This document shows positions 1 through 7,799 of a stretch of DNA of 42,480 bases, in pieces. The stretch comes from Sphingobium bisphenolivorans (GTDB lineage Bacteria; Pseudomonadota; Alphaproteobacteria; Sphingomonadales; Sphingomonadaceae). A model generated the notes under the pieces. The model saw nothing but the letters and a program-made list of their open reading frames with translations, did not search any database and had not been told where the DNA came from. Positions within the stretch are counted from its first letter, which is position 1. Every line of letters starts with the position of its first letter. The translations under genes and the position numbers were made by a program. The stretch covers positions 1 through 42,480 of the forward strand of contig NZ_ASTG01000030.1 in assembly GCF_000412635.1 (NCBI RefSeq). Direction: 5' to 3'.

Positions 1-2
1 TG

Positions 3-572
3 TTCGGTCACAGGCTCAACCGGGATCTGATCGTCAGCCACTGGCCGGATATCGAACGCGTCATCGGCGCGATGCGTGATCGCACCGTTACGCCCTCGCT
101 GATCCTCAAAAAGCTATCCGCCTACCGCCAGCAGAACAGCCTCGCCGCGGCGCTCCGCGAGGTAGGACGGATCGAGCGCACGCTGTTCACGTTGCGCTGG
201 TTCGACGATCCGGCGCTACGCCGCACGGTCACCGCCGAGTTGAACAAGGGCGAGGCGCGCAACAGCCTGGCGCGAGCGGTCGCCTTCCATCGGCTCGGTC
301 GCTTTCGCGACCGTGGCTTGGAGAACCAGCAAACCCGCGCGGCTGCCCTCAACCTCGTCACCGCAGCGATCATCCTGTTCAACTGTCGCTATCTTGGGCA
401 CGCCGTCGAAGAAATGCGCCGCCGCGGAAGCCAGATCGATCCGGCTATGCTGTCTCGGCTCTCACCATTGGGTTGGGATCGCATCAATCTCACCGGCGAT
501 TATGTCTGGTCCGATCACCTCGATCTCGACGCCAATGGCCTCATGCCGCTGCTCATCAAACCGCTACCGTGA
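3..572 (+). pseudogene. tnpA: Tn3-family transposase, C-terminal part (cut by window start)
   Basis: The reading frame is open from the first bases of the window and ends at 572, giving about 189 residues. The C-terminal text (NLVTAAIILFNCRYLGHAV, then LSPLGWDRINLTGDYVW) is the conserved end of Tn3-family DDE transposases, which are about 1000 residues long and catalyse replicative cointegrate transposition. The rest lies outside the window, so I cannot tell whether the full gene is intact. I looked for a Tn3-type 38-bp terminal repeat just after the stop and did not find a convincing one. The transposon end may be lost, or lie on the other side. Its position beside the catabolic operon suggests mobile DNA brought the operon in. 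Confidence 0.85.
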
Positions 573-981
573 ATCTGTGTCCGCATAATGCACAGGGGCC
601 GAATTGCAGAAGATCGCGGCCATGCCCTGGCCGCCACCGGCCAACGGCGAGAGTTCTGGATGAACGCCCTGCGGCTAGCCGGGCACTGCCAATTTATGAA
701 CCTAGCACGAGAAGTCGCATGAAAGCTTCCGCAAGCCGACCACGACCGATCTGGACTATGCGATCCAAACGGTTGCCGAGCGGCCCGGGATTGATGCCAA
801 TGGGGCAAAGTCGCCAGCGCGCACCAGCGTAACCTTCCCAATCTTTCGCTGCTAACCCGGCCCGATTTGCGGAACCATCATCATCAATGTCGTCTCATTG
901 TGATTGTGCACACCAAGAAGCGCAGCGAAGCACCGTCAACGTAGGATTACTCTAGTCCTGATTGCGCAGCTTCCGAAAGCC
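573..981. other. Gap between transposase and catabolic operon, with a possible broken reading frame
   Basis: No intact gene is seen. A short plus-strand frame (about 588-719) reads MHRGRIAEDRGHALAATGQ and on to a stop. It seems to continue after a one-base shift (about 718-855) as ESFRKPTTTDLDYAIQTVAE. Both pieces have protein-like composition, so this may be a frameshifted remnant of a mobile-element gene, but I do not recognise the family. The rest, up to the stop of the HAD gene at 982, shows no clear terminator or repeat. Confidence 0.3.
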
Positions 982-1854
982 TCATACTGCGTCAATTCTT
1001 TCGCCTAACCGCACGCACAATTCGTCGAGCGATCTGACGACGAAATCTGCCTGCTCATCGGCATGTGCGCCAAAGTCGGTTGCATCTGAGAGACCAGTCG
1101 TCACACCAATGCTCGCGGCGGACGCGGCCCGCGCCATTCTCATTTCTAGCCCTGGGTCGTCACCCACGACGATCAATTTATGCGTCGCATCAGTCGGCAG
1201 ACCCATCAAAGATCGGGCGCAATGCAGTGCTGCGAGCGATGGCTTGCCGAGTATGACAGGCTCGATCCCCGTCATCGCGGTGATGGCCGCATTAATCGCG
1301 AAGCTAGTTCCGATCTTGCGCCCGCCCTCCGAAGCGAAAAAGGGAACATTGGACGCCGTTGTGAGCTGCGCGCCGTCTTCGAGGTCCGCGAGCACCGCCT
1401 CCAGATCGTCGAACGTGAATGCGCGGTGATAGGCGACATAGACAGCCTCAACCGCGCAAGAAGGAGCGGCATTTTCGACGACTTCGATACCAGCGGCACG
1501 CAGCGGCACGAATGATTCGCTACGCCCCAGCGCCCTGACTTTGCGGATCCCCCGTTCAGAAAACCAATATGCAGCGGCCGTCGTCGGCGTCATCACAGCA
1601 CTGTCAGGCACCTTCAACCCGGCAACGCGCAGGTTATACGCATATTGAGCCGGGGCTATGGCAGACCCATTGGTGAAAATCCTAAAGGGCATGCCGCGCG
1701 CTGTAAGTTCTTCCAGCAGCACTTCTGCGCCCGGAAGCGGGCGATATCCAGAACTGGCGCTGTCGCCAAGTACAAGCGTGCCGTCCATGTCGAAAATGAA
1801 ACCCGATGCACCAGCAAGCCGGGCAGCCAAGCCGTCAAGCGATTCACTGACCAT
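982..1854 (-). CDS. HAD-IIA phosphatase, probable dephosphorylation step of the aryl-ketone route
   Basis: 290 residues, the last gene of the minus-strand catabolic operon. HAD motif I is FDMDGT (nucleophile and acid Asp22/Asp24), motif II is the TNG near residue 61, and motif IV is VVGDDPGLEMRMA near 230. The spacing and long C2-type cap fit the HAD-IIA group (NagD and p-nitrophenylphosphatase-like). Its start overlaps the carboxyltransferase stop by one base (TAATG), so translation is probably coupled. In known acetovanillone catabolism (Acv of Sphingobium SYK-6, Hpe of Rhodococcus) the ketone is phosphorylated, carboxylated and then dephosphorylated by a dedicated phosphatase. This gene fits that last role by position and fold. 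The specific substrate is inference. Confidence 0.85.
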   Translation of the reverse strand: MVSESLDGLAARLAGASGFIFDMDGTLVLGDSASSGYRPLPGAEVLLEELTARGMPFRIFTNGSAIAPAQYAYNLRVAGLKVPDSAVMTPTTAAAYWFSERGIRKVRALGRSESFVPLRAAGIEVVENAAPSCAVEAVYVAYHRAFTFDDLEAVLADLEDGAQLTTASNVPFFASEGGRKIGTSFAINAAITAMTGIEPVILGKPSLAALHCARSLMGLPTDATHKLIVVGDDPGLEMRMARAASAASIGVTTGLSDATDFGAHADEQADFVVRSLDELCVRLGERIDAV

Positions 1855-3338
1855 TACATTTTGCCCGCGGAAGCGCCAGAATGAAGTGCCAATCGTAAAC
1901 CTTTTCTGTCGATTACGACATCTTTCAGGGTCGGGTTAGCAATAAGTTCTCGTAGCAATTTCATCAACGGCGCAGCCTCCGGAGTATAGGTTGCGCGGCT
2001 GGGTCCCATCGCAAGCATTGCGTCGACCTGATCCGCCGGCATCACGGCGCGCAACAGAAATTCCTCATCGTCCAGATGCGCGCCAAACTTGCGACGGAGA
2101 TCCGAATAGTCAGGGAAATCCGGTTCACCAGCTATCTCCTTTGCCCGCGGTCGATCCATGATGACATCCAGGATCACCGGATCGATTGGGCTCGTCGGAC
2201 GCCCAAGCTTGCCCATTGCATAGCGCAAAATCTGATCCGATACCTGAACGTACCGCTGGCCGCTGACGATATTTGTTGTCGCCTGCGTCATCACCATCTG
2301 GGGAAAGGGCGTTACCATGATAGGATATCCAAGTTCAGCACGAACACGCTCCGTCTCTTCGACTACCGCGCCAAAAAGGTGCTCGAGCTTCAGTTCACTC
2401 AGTTGTCGACGAGTGGTGGTCATCACCCCTCCCGCGATCTGGTGACGCAGAAAACTGGCATCGAAGGCTTGAGGCGTGCCCGGTTGGAGGCCTTCCGCCT
2501 TAGCCAGACGCCACCAATAATCGGTAACGTTTGCTAGAGCCCTGTCATCGATCGGCACACTATGGCCTGCTTCCCGCAAATTCGCGACAAGCCTACCGGC
2601 CTCGGGCAACGAACTGCCATCCCCGAGGGGGCCGATACCGACATGAATGCCATCGACAGCTCCGCAATCGGCGGCCGCCAAAGCGGTAAGTGGACCATAA
2701 CCGATCGTGCAGTGCGGGTGGACTTCCAGCGATTTCCCGCCGATCACCGCCTTGATCGCCGGTGCGAGTGTCTTCACGCGATCTGGAGATAGCAGGCCGC
2801 CCGGATCTTTGATGTAGAACAGGTCGATATGGGGCGATCTGGCGAGTTTCGCTGCGAAATCTGCATAGAATGCATCATCGTGCACGGCAGAGAGGGTGAA
2901 TGTCAGCGCCGCCATAACTTGCGCATCACCCTCTTCTTTGATGAGCTGAGCTGCTTCAAGAACCGCATCTATGTCATGCATGGGATCAAGAACAATGAAG
3001 CGGCCGATGCCATTATGTTGGAGCCGGCGATAGACGATTCGCATAAATTCGGGACCAGCCTGCTGCCAAGCAATGAATCGTAGGCCGGTGGTGATAAATT
3101 GAAGCGGTGTGTTGGGCATGGCAGCCCGGACACGCCTGATACGCTCCCAGGGATTGTTACGGAAATAACGCACTGCTACGGCCATGTGGGTCGATGATGT
3201 GAAATCGATTGCTCTAAAGCCTACGCGATCCATCTGGCCGGCGACCTGGAGGATCTTTGCTGTATCGAGGCCTGTCGCGCCCCACAGCGACTGGTTGCCA
3301 TCGCGCACCGAAACGTCGACGAGATTTATTTCAGCCAT
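1854..3338 (-). CDS. Biotin-dependent carboxyltransferase subunit (pyruvate carboxylase B / OadA type)
   Basis: 494 residues. The N-terminal HMGL-like TIM barrel carries the metal-site Asp (VRDGNQS, Asp12), the lysine that is carbamylated in this family (FYIKDPGGLL, Lys177) and the HxH metal motif (EVHPHCTIGYGP, His207 and His209). A C-terminal PYC/OADA conserved region follows (QIAGGVMTT near residue 305). No biotin domain is fused; the carrier is a separate gene two positions upstream. The start overlaps the biotin carboxylase stop by 8 bases. Together with the next two genes it forms a three-subunit carboxylase. Next to BKACE and thioesterase genes, the likely acceptor is the methyl group of a 4-hydroxyacetophenone (or its phosphate), giving an aroylacetate. 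Motif spellings deviate from pyruvate carboxylase, in line with another substrate. Confidence 0.85.
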   Translation of the reverse strand: MAEINLVDVSVRDGNQSLWGATGLDTAKILQVAGQMDRVGFRAIDFTSSTHMAVAVRYFRNNPWERIRRVRAAMPNTPLQFITTGLRFIAWQQAGPEFMRIVYRRLQHNGIGRFIVLDPMHDIDAVLEAAQLIKEEGDAQVMAALTFTLSAVHDDAFYADFAAKLARSPHIDLFYIKDPGGLLSPDRVKTLAPAIKAVIGGKSLEVHPHCTIGYGPLTALAAADCGAVDGIHVGIGPLGDGSSLPEAGRLVANLREAGHSVPIDDRALANVTDYWWRLAKAEGLQPGTPQAFDASFLRHQIAGGVMTTTRRQLSELKLEHLFGAVVEETERVRAELGYPIMVTPFPQMVMTQATTNIVSGQRYVQVSDQILRYAMGKLGRPTSPIDPVILDVIMDRPRAKEIAGEPDFPDYSDLRRKFGAHLDDEEFLLRAVMPADQVDAMLAMGPSRATYTPEAAPLMKLLRELIANPTLKDVVIDRKGLRLALHSGASAGKM

Positions 3339-4668
3339 TGTTCAAATTTCCGAAGAAGCGGGTGTCGACGTCGCCGGCACGGAATCGCGGATCAGCCGCG
3401 ATAATGGCGTGAAGCCCAGCTGTTGAATCCATGCCTTCTAGCTCGAATACCGATAAGGCAGCAGTCAGGCGCTCAATAGCCTCGGCTCGGTCGTTGCCAT
3501 GGACAATGAGCTTCCCGGCGAGGGAGTCGTAAAAGGGCGGGACGAGGCCGCCATTGAATATATGGGTATCGACGCGTATGCCTTCGCCCGCCGGCCACTT
3601 GGCCGATGCGGCGCGCCCGGGCGAGGGCTGGAAATCTTCGCGCCAGTTTTCGGCGTTGATGCGCACCTCAATGGCATGACCGCGAGGCCGTATCATCTCC
3701 TGTGTCAGCGCCAATTTGCTACCGGCTGCTACTAACAGCTGTTGCTCAATCAGATCGACGCCGGTGATCGCTTCCGTTACGGGATGCTCTACCTGGATAC
3801 GCGCATTCATCTCTAGGAAATAAAAATCGAAAGTAACGGCATCTACCAGAAATTCGACCGTACCTGCTCCTCGATATGCCAGAAACTTGGCCAAATCGAC
3901 CGCCGCCTGCTCGATAGCCGTGCGCTTGTCATCGGGAAGAAGGGCTGCTGGAGCTTCCTCGACCAGCTTCTGGAAGCGGCGCTGTATCGAACAGTCGCGC
4001 GTGCCCAGATGAATCGCATTCACACCATCGCCAAGCACCTGCACTTCGATATGCCGGCCGCTCGTGATAAAGCGCTCGACGTAGATGCGTGGATCCCCGA
4101 AGGAAGCCTGCGCTTCAGCCATGGCAAGATCGATCTGACCATCTAGCTGCGATTCATTATCGACTCTTTTCATTCCCTTACCGCCGCCCCCGGACACAGC
4201 TTTGAGCAATAGCGGATAGCCCGTTTCCTGCGCGCGCCTTCGCGCTTCCTCCTTATCGCCTGCCTCACCGCCCGGGACCACCGGGAGGCCCGCTTCGATG
4301 CCGACCTTACGCGCCATCAGCTTGTCACCCATTGCCTCGAGGCTGGATGAGGAAGGGCCGACGAAAGCGATCCCCGCTTCCGCGCAAGCACGGGCAAGGC
4401 CCACATTTTCGGAGAGAAAGCCATAGCCGGGGTGCAGCGCATCCGCCCCACTTAGTTTGGTCGCGGCGATCACCTTGGCAACGTCGAGATAGCTTTGCGC
4501 CGAGGGAGCCGGACCGACCTTTACGATATGATCCGCCAGCCATGCGGCCGCGCTATTCAGATCCGCTTCGGACGCCCCAAGGACAGTCTCGATGCCCAGA
4601 CGCTTTGCTGTGCGAATAACTCTAAAAGCGATTTCGCCGCGATTGGCAATGAGGAGACGCCTGATCAT
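3331..4668 (-). CDS. Biotin carboxylase subunit
   Basis: 445 residues from the chosen start. A longer frame exists upstream, but the ATG at 4668 gives the family N-terminus MIRRLLIANRGEIAFRVIR and forms an ATGA overlap with the carrier stop. The ATP-grasp fold is clear: the glycine loop LLKAVSGGGGKGM, then RDCSIQRRFQKLVEEAP, and the catalytic stretch EMNARIQVEHPVTE. That stretch has Ala where most family members have Thr (MNTRIQVEHPVTE). The enzyme uses ATP and bicarbonate to carboxylate biotin on the carrier encoded just upstream. The carboxyltransferase downstream then passes CO2 to the acceptor. Assignment to a general acetyl-CoA carboxylase is unlikely given the operon. Confidence 0.93.
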   Translation of the reverse strand: MIRRLLIANRGEIAFRVIRTAKRLGIETVLGASEADLNSAAAWLADHIVKVGPAPSAQSYLDVAKVIAATKLSGADALHPGYGFLSENVGLARACAEAGIAFVGPSSSSLEAMGDKLMARKVGIEAGLPVVPGGEAGDKEEARRRAQETGYPLLLKAVSGGGGKGMKRVDNESQLDGQIDLAMAEAQASFGDPRIYVERFITSGRHIEVQVLGDGVNAIHLGTRDCSIQRRFQKLVEEAPAALLPDDKRTAIEQAAVDLAKFLAYRGAGTVEFLVDAVTFDFYFLEMNARIQVEHPVTEAITGVDLIEQQLLVAAGSKLALTQEMIRPRGHAIEVRINAENWREDFQPSPGRAASAKWPAGEGIRVDTHIFNGGLVPPFYDSLAGKLIVHGNDRAEAIERLTAALSVFELEGMDSTAGLHAIIAADPRFRAGDVDTRFFGNLNNG

Positions 4669-5138
4669 TTGACGAGCATCAAAATGGCGCCGGCATCTAC
4701 CATCGCGCCATTCTCGACTAAGATTTCCGCGATCTCGCCTGCACAAGCTGCGGGGACGGGATTGAAGAGCTTCATGGTCTCGATGATACCGACATTGGAT
4801 TCTGCCTCGACGCTGCTGCCGACCTCAACGAAGTATGCAGTTCCAGGAGCTGGGGAGCGGTAAAAGACGCCAGGCAAAGGTGCGCGAATGGCATGCATGC
4901 CTTCGGGAACCGGGATTTCTTCCTGACCCGACTGGGCAGTCGCCCCGGCAGGCGACGCTTCGTCTTCGAGCGACCACGCCTGGCTCCAGCCTTCCCCTTG
5001 ACCTTCTCCTGCATCGGCCCTGCTGACGCGAAGCCGATAGCGATCGGTTCGGATGTCCAACCGATCATATTGACTGCCTTTCAGGATTGTGACGATTTCG
5101 TTCACATCCTCAGGACTTAGAGGCAGATCACCTTTCAC
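4665..5138 (-). CDS. Biotin carboxyl carrier protein
   Basis: 157 residues. The C-terminal biotinyl domain (about residues 80-157) carries the biotin lysine in ETMKL (Lys123), a variant of the usual EAMKM. A Gly/Glu/Ser-rich linker (residues 42-78) separates it from an N-terminal helix-strand segment (VNEIVTILKGSQYDRLDIR), as in AccB. The start codon is GTG and overlaps the stop of the upstream gene as GTGA. Its own stop overlaps the biotin carboxylase ATG as ATGA. It carries the carboxyl group between the two catalytic subunits encoded next to it. Confidence 0.93.
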   Translation of the reverse strand: MKGDLPLSPEDVNEIVTILKGSQYDRLDIRTDRYRLRVSRADAGEGQGEGWSQAWSLEDEASPAGATAQSGQEEIPVPEGMHAIRAPLPGVFYRSPAPGTAYFVEVGSSVEAESNVGIIETMKLFNPVPAACAGEIAEILVENGAMVDAGAILMLVK

Positions 5139-6379
5139 GCATGCACTCCGATCTTGAGATAATCGCGGGCCGCGAGAATGATGCGGTCAGCAAACACTTC
5201 ATCATTAAAGTGAGCATCCACCGCTTCGACCGGAATAGCGCTGGGAATGACTTTGCGAAGATATTCGGCGAAGGGGCCGGGCACATTGATATCGTGGAGA
5301 TGCCCTTCCGGGCTGTCATGGCTGGAAAAGCCGCCCAACGGTACGAAAAAGCGTACAGGTCCTTTCGCTTCAATGACCATTTTGGCATAGTGATCGGCCA
5401 GATTTCGTAGCTCCTGCATCTGTGTGCGAACAGCAGTCAGCGCAGCATTATGCATGTGATAGCGCGTGCCTGGGAACCGCTTCTTAGCCTCCGCTAACGG
5501 CCCGCCGATGATGAAATCGGCATTGCCGGGAGCCAAGATCGTCGGAATGCCCTTTCGCAGCGCCGCCATCGCACGCTCAGGACCACCATCTGTAAGGCCG
5601 CCGTGAAGATGGTCGACGATTTCTGTTGCCGACAAATCGAGCACTAGAGCGACATCACGTCCTTCAACGATCGCATCGAGGGTTCCGCCGCCGCCGCCAG
5701 CACAATGGAACACCATGACTTCGTTGCCGTCGTCCTGAAGCGCTTCCCTTACACGTCGAACTGATGCTTCGGTAGTACCCAATGTGGTCATAAGAACGAG
5801 AGGTCGATCTTCCCTCTGTGCGGCAGGGTCATAACCCTTCGCCATGCCAGCAATAGCGAGCGCGGCGTTGCGATAGACATCGCGGCTGATCGAATTGATG
5901 CCTGAGACATCCGTGACGGCATTGGACATTATGATGTCCTTCGCCCCTACGAATGGTGCAGTGAACCCCGACGCCATGGTGGAGACCATCAACTTGGGAA
6001 GACCATAGGGAAAGGCCTTCATGACCGCTGTGCCAAGCGTTGTTCCCATCGACCCGCCGATAGAGATAATGCCGGAGAAGGGTTGCGCCTCATGATGATG
6101 AAGGGCAACTCGGATAGCACCCTCGATCATCACAGCCTGGCATTTGCCCTCATGACCAAGCGCACGCACTCTCTCAATGCTCCACCCCGCCGCTTCAGCA
6201 ACCTCTTCGGGTGGAATCTCGGGGCTTCCGACCGTACGCCGCACGCTTGGATCGAGATGGACTATTTCGCATCCAGCTTCTTCAAGGCAGGTTCTGAGAA
6301 AACGTCCCTCGAATTCTTTCGTGTCGTGGGTGACGATCATCAGAACAAGTGGCTTCTTTCCAACCATCCTCTTCTCCAT
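5135..6379 (-). CDS. Tm-1-like ATP-binding protein (UPF0261)
   Basis: About 414 residues from the ATG at 6379. A TTG at 6427 would overlap the BKACE stop and add 16 residues; ATG 6367 is also possible. The UPF0261 pattern is clear: LVLMIVTHDTKEFEGRFLR at the start, a Gly-rich loop IISIGGSMGTTLGTAVM, KLMVSTMASG, and a second domain with VLMTTLGTTEASVRRVREA and VFHCAGGGGG. In tomato Tm-1 the related N-terminal domain binds ATP. Bacterial members are often metabolic-cluster genes of unknown function. Here it lies between BKACE and the biotin carrier, so it may act on the ketone. It is the only uncommitted ATP-binding protein in an operon that also encodes a phosphatase, so it is a candidate for the missing aryl-phosphorylating activity. 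That role is a hypothesis. Confidence 0.85.
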   Translation of the reverse strand: MEKRMVGKKPLVLMIVTHDTKEFEGRFLRTCLEEAGCEIVHLDPSVRRTVGSPEIPPEEVAEAAGWSIERVRALGHEGKCQAVMIEGAIRVALHHHEAQPFSGIISIGGSMGTTLGTAVMKAFPYGLPKLMVSTMASGFTAPFVGAKDIIMSNAVTDVSGINSISRDVYRNAALAIAGMAKGYDPAAQREDRPLVLMTTLGTTEASVRRVREALQDDGNEVMVFHCAGGGGGTLDAIVEGRDVALVLDLSATEIVDHLHGGLTDGGPERAMAALRKGIPTILAPGNADFIIGGPLAEAKKRFPGTRYHMHNAALTAVRTQMQELRNLADHYAKMVIEAKGPVRFFVPLGGFSSHDSPEGHLHDINVPGPFAEYLRKVIPSAIPVEAVDAHFNDEVFADRIILAARDYLKIGVHA

Positions 6380-6423
6380 TATAGCCCGCTGATTTGCGCA
6401 CGCTGATAGACCGGCTCCATCAT

Positions 6424-7311
6424 TCAAGAATTCGGGGTACTCAGGCCGAGGATCTCACGCGCCTCTGCGGAAGATGCGATGTCAATCCCCAGTTCCGTCG
6501 CGATGCGGCGGGTTCGAGCCACGAGCTGTTCATTGGTCGCTAACTGCCCGCGGCTATAGTAAAGATTGTCCTCTAGGCCGACGCGCACGTGTCCGCCCAA
6601 CAGCATAGCCTGTGTGGTCGCGGGCAGCTGCGCCGCCCCAATCGCCGACACACAGAAAATCGACTGCGGCGGCAAAGCCGCGATCATTGCCGCTAGGATA
6701 TCGTGACTATAGGGCATGGCGCCTTGAAAGCCCTTGTCTGCGCCCAGGACCATATTGATGTAGTAGGGAGGCTTGTCATAGCCTTTCTGAATGAGTCGTG
6801 TTACATCCTGCAATATATGGGTTGGTGAAAATACCTCCCATTCAGGCTTGATGCCCCTGTCCGTCATACGCTGCACCAGCGTTTCGCAGCGGCTGGGCGG
6901 CGTGATTACGCATATTTCCCGTCCGCCATGGACGTCGACGAAGGTCATGCCATCGAAGGTCGCCATCTCCGCACCGGCTTCGCAGCCCTTTAGTCGTTCC
7001 TCGAAGCTTGATTCGAACAATCCGTCCGGCCTCTCGACAAGCATGTCACCGCTTGATCCGCCCCCGGTGGAATTGTTTATAATGATGTCGCAGCAATCGC
7101 GAATACGTCCGTTAATATCACGGTAAATATCCGCGTTACAAGTTGCGCCATCATCCGGCCTACGAGCGTGAAGCGCAGCAACTGCTGCCCCTTCCTTGTA
7201 AGATGCGTATACGGAAGCTGCAATTTCATCGGGTTGCGTGGGAAGAAGCGAACTCTGCTTCTTGGATGCCATGCCGCCCGTAGGAGCAACGGTGATAATC
7301 AGCTTGCTCAC
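6424..7311 (-). CDS. Beta-keto acid cleavage enzyme (BKACE, DUF849)
   Basis: 295 residues with the DUF849 fold: N-terminus KLIITVAPTGGMASK, then ALHARRPDDG, INNSTGGG, and near the C-terminus VRVGLEDNLYYSRGQLA. BKACE enzymes move the acyl part of a beta-keto acid to CoA using acetyl-CoA, releasing acetoacetate. Here the substrate would be the aroylacetate made by the biotin carboxylase, giving aroyl-CoA for the thioesterase next door. An oddity: the first metal-binding His of the usual HxHxR motif is Ala (A-L-H-A-R), confirmed from the codons, while the C-terminal Glu in GLEDN is kept. The start codon is GTG in a GTGA overlap with the thioesterase stop. Confidence 0.88.
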   Translation of the reverse strand: MSKLIITVAPTGGMASKKQSSLLPTQPDEIAASVYASYKEGAAVAALHARRPDDGATCNADIYRDINGRIRDCCDIIINNSTGGGSSGDMLVERPDGLFESSFEERLKGCEAGAEMATFDGMTFVDVHGGREICVITPPSRCETLVQRMTDRGIKPEWEVFSPTHILQDVTRLIQKGYDKPPYYINMVLGADKGFQGAMPYSHDILAAMIAALPPQSIFCVSAIGAAQLPATTQAMLLGGHVRVGLEDNLYYSRGQLATNEQLVARTRRIATELGIDIASSAEAREILGLSTPNS

Positions 7312-7751
7312 GACGAAACACCTTCATGGATGGAGGGAGTGGAAAGCGCGGACACGATTTCAGGGGGCAATGGAATGCCTCGCAATCTTCCGCTCTCCTG
7401 GTCGATGGCAGACCAAACGCGCTTTTCGAATGCCTCGATCGCCAGATCCTCACCTCTGAAGACGCGATGTGACACCTCAAAACTACTACGGCCAATCTTG
7501 GGAACGGAGGTATGCACCTGAATTTCTTCACCAAACCGACTGGGAATATAAAAACGGGCTCCGGTATCCACCATCGGAAAACCAACAATCCCGTACCTCT
7601 CAATCATAGCGCGCTTGTCAATACCGGTCACCATGCGAAAAATCGCGGCGGTGCAGCTGTCAAACATTCGGAAATACTGGGGATAATAAACTATCCCGGC
7701 GGGATCGCAATCACCCCAACTTATCTCAACGGAGATTTTATTTACAAACAT
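7308..7751 (-). CDS. Hotdog-fold acyl-CoA thioesterase (4-hydroxybenzoyl-CoA thioesterase type)
   Basis: 147 residues from the ATG at 7751; a GTG at 7766 would add five. The sequence WGDCDPAGIVYYPQYFRMFD holds the active-site Asp and helix start of the Pseudomonas-type 4-hydroxybenzoyl-CoA thioesterase group. Length and the later text (PMVDTGARFYIPSRFGEEI) fit a single hotdog domain. It probably hydrolyses the aroyl-CoA released by the BKACE to free 4-hydroxybenzoate (or a methoxylated analogue). It overlaps the BKACE start and sits 48 bases after the NTF2-like gene, in the same operon. Confidence 0.88.
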   Translation of the reverse strand: MFVNKISVEISWGDCDPAGIVYYPQYFRMFDSCTAAIFRMVTGIDKRAMIERYGIVGFPMVDTGARFYIPSRFGEEIQVHTSVPKIGRSSFEVSHRVFRGEDLAIEAFEKRVWSAIDQESGRLRGIPLPPEIVSALSTPSIHEGVSS

Positions 7752-7799
7752 GAGGGCATGTCTCACGCTATGCCGGACGCCGGACGTGTCGGCGCCGAA

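Noticed and set aside
573..620. Tn3 terminal inverted repeat after the transposase stop
   Set aside because: The only hint is an AGGGGCC at 592-600; it lacks the expected 38-bp extension and a partner.
3331..5138. Acetyl-CoA or propionyl-CoA carboxylase
   Set aside because: The transferase partner is an HMGL/PYC-type subunit, not an AccA/AccD or PccB type, and the genes lie among BKACE and thioesterase genes.
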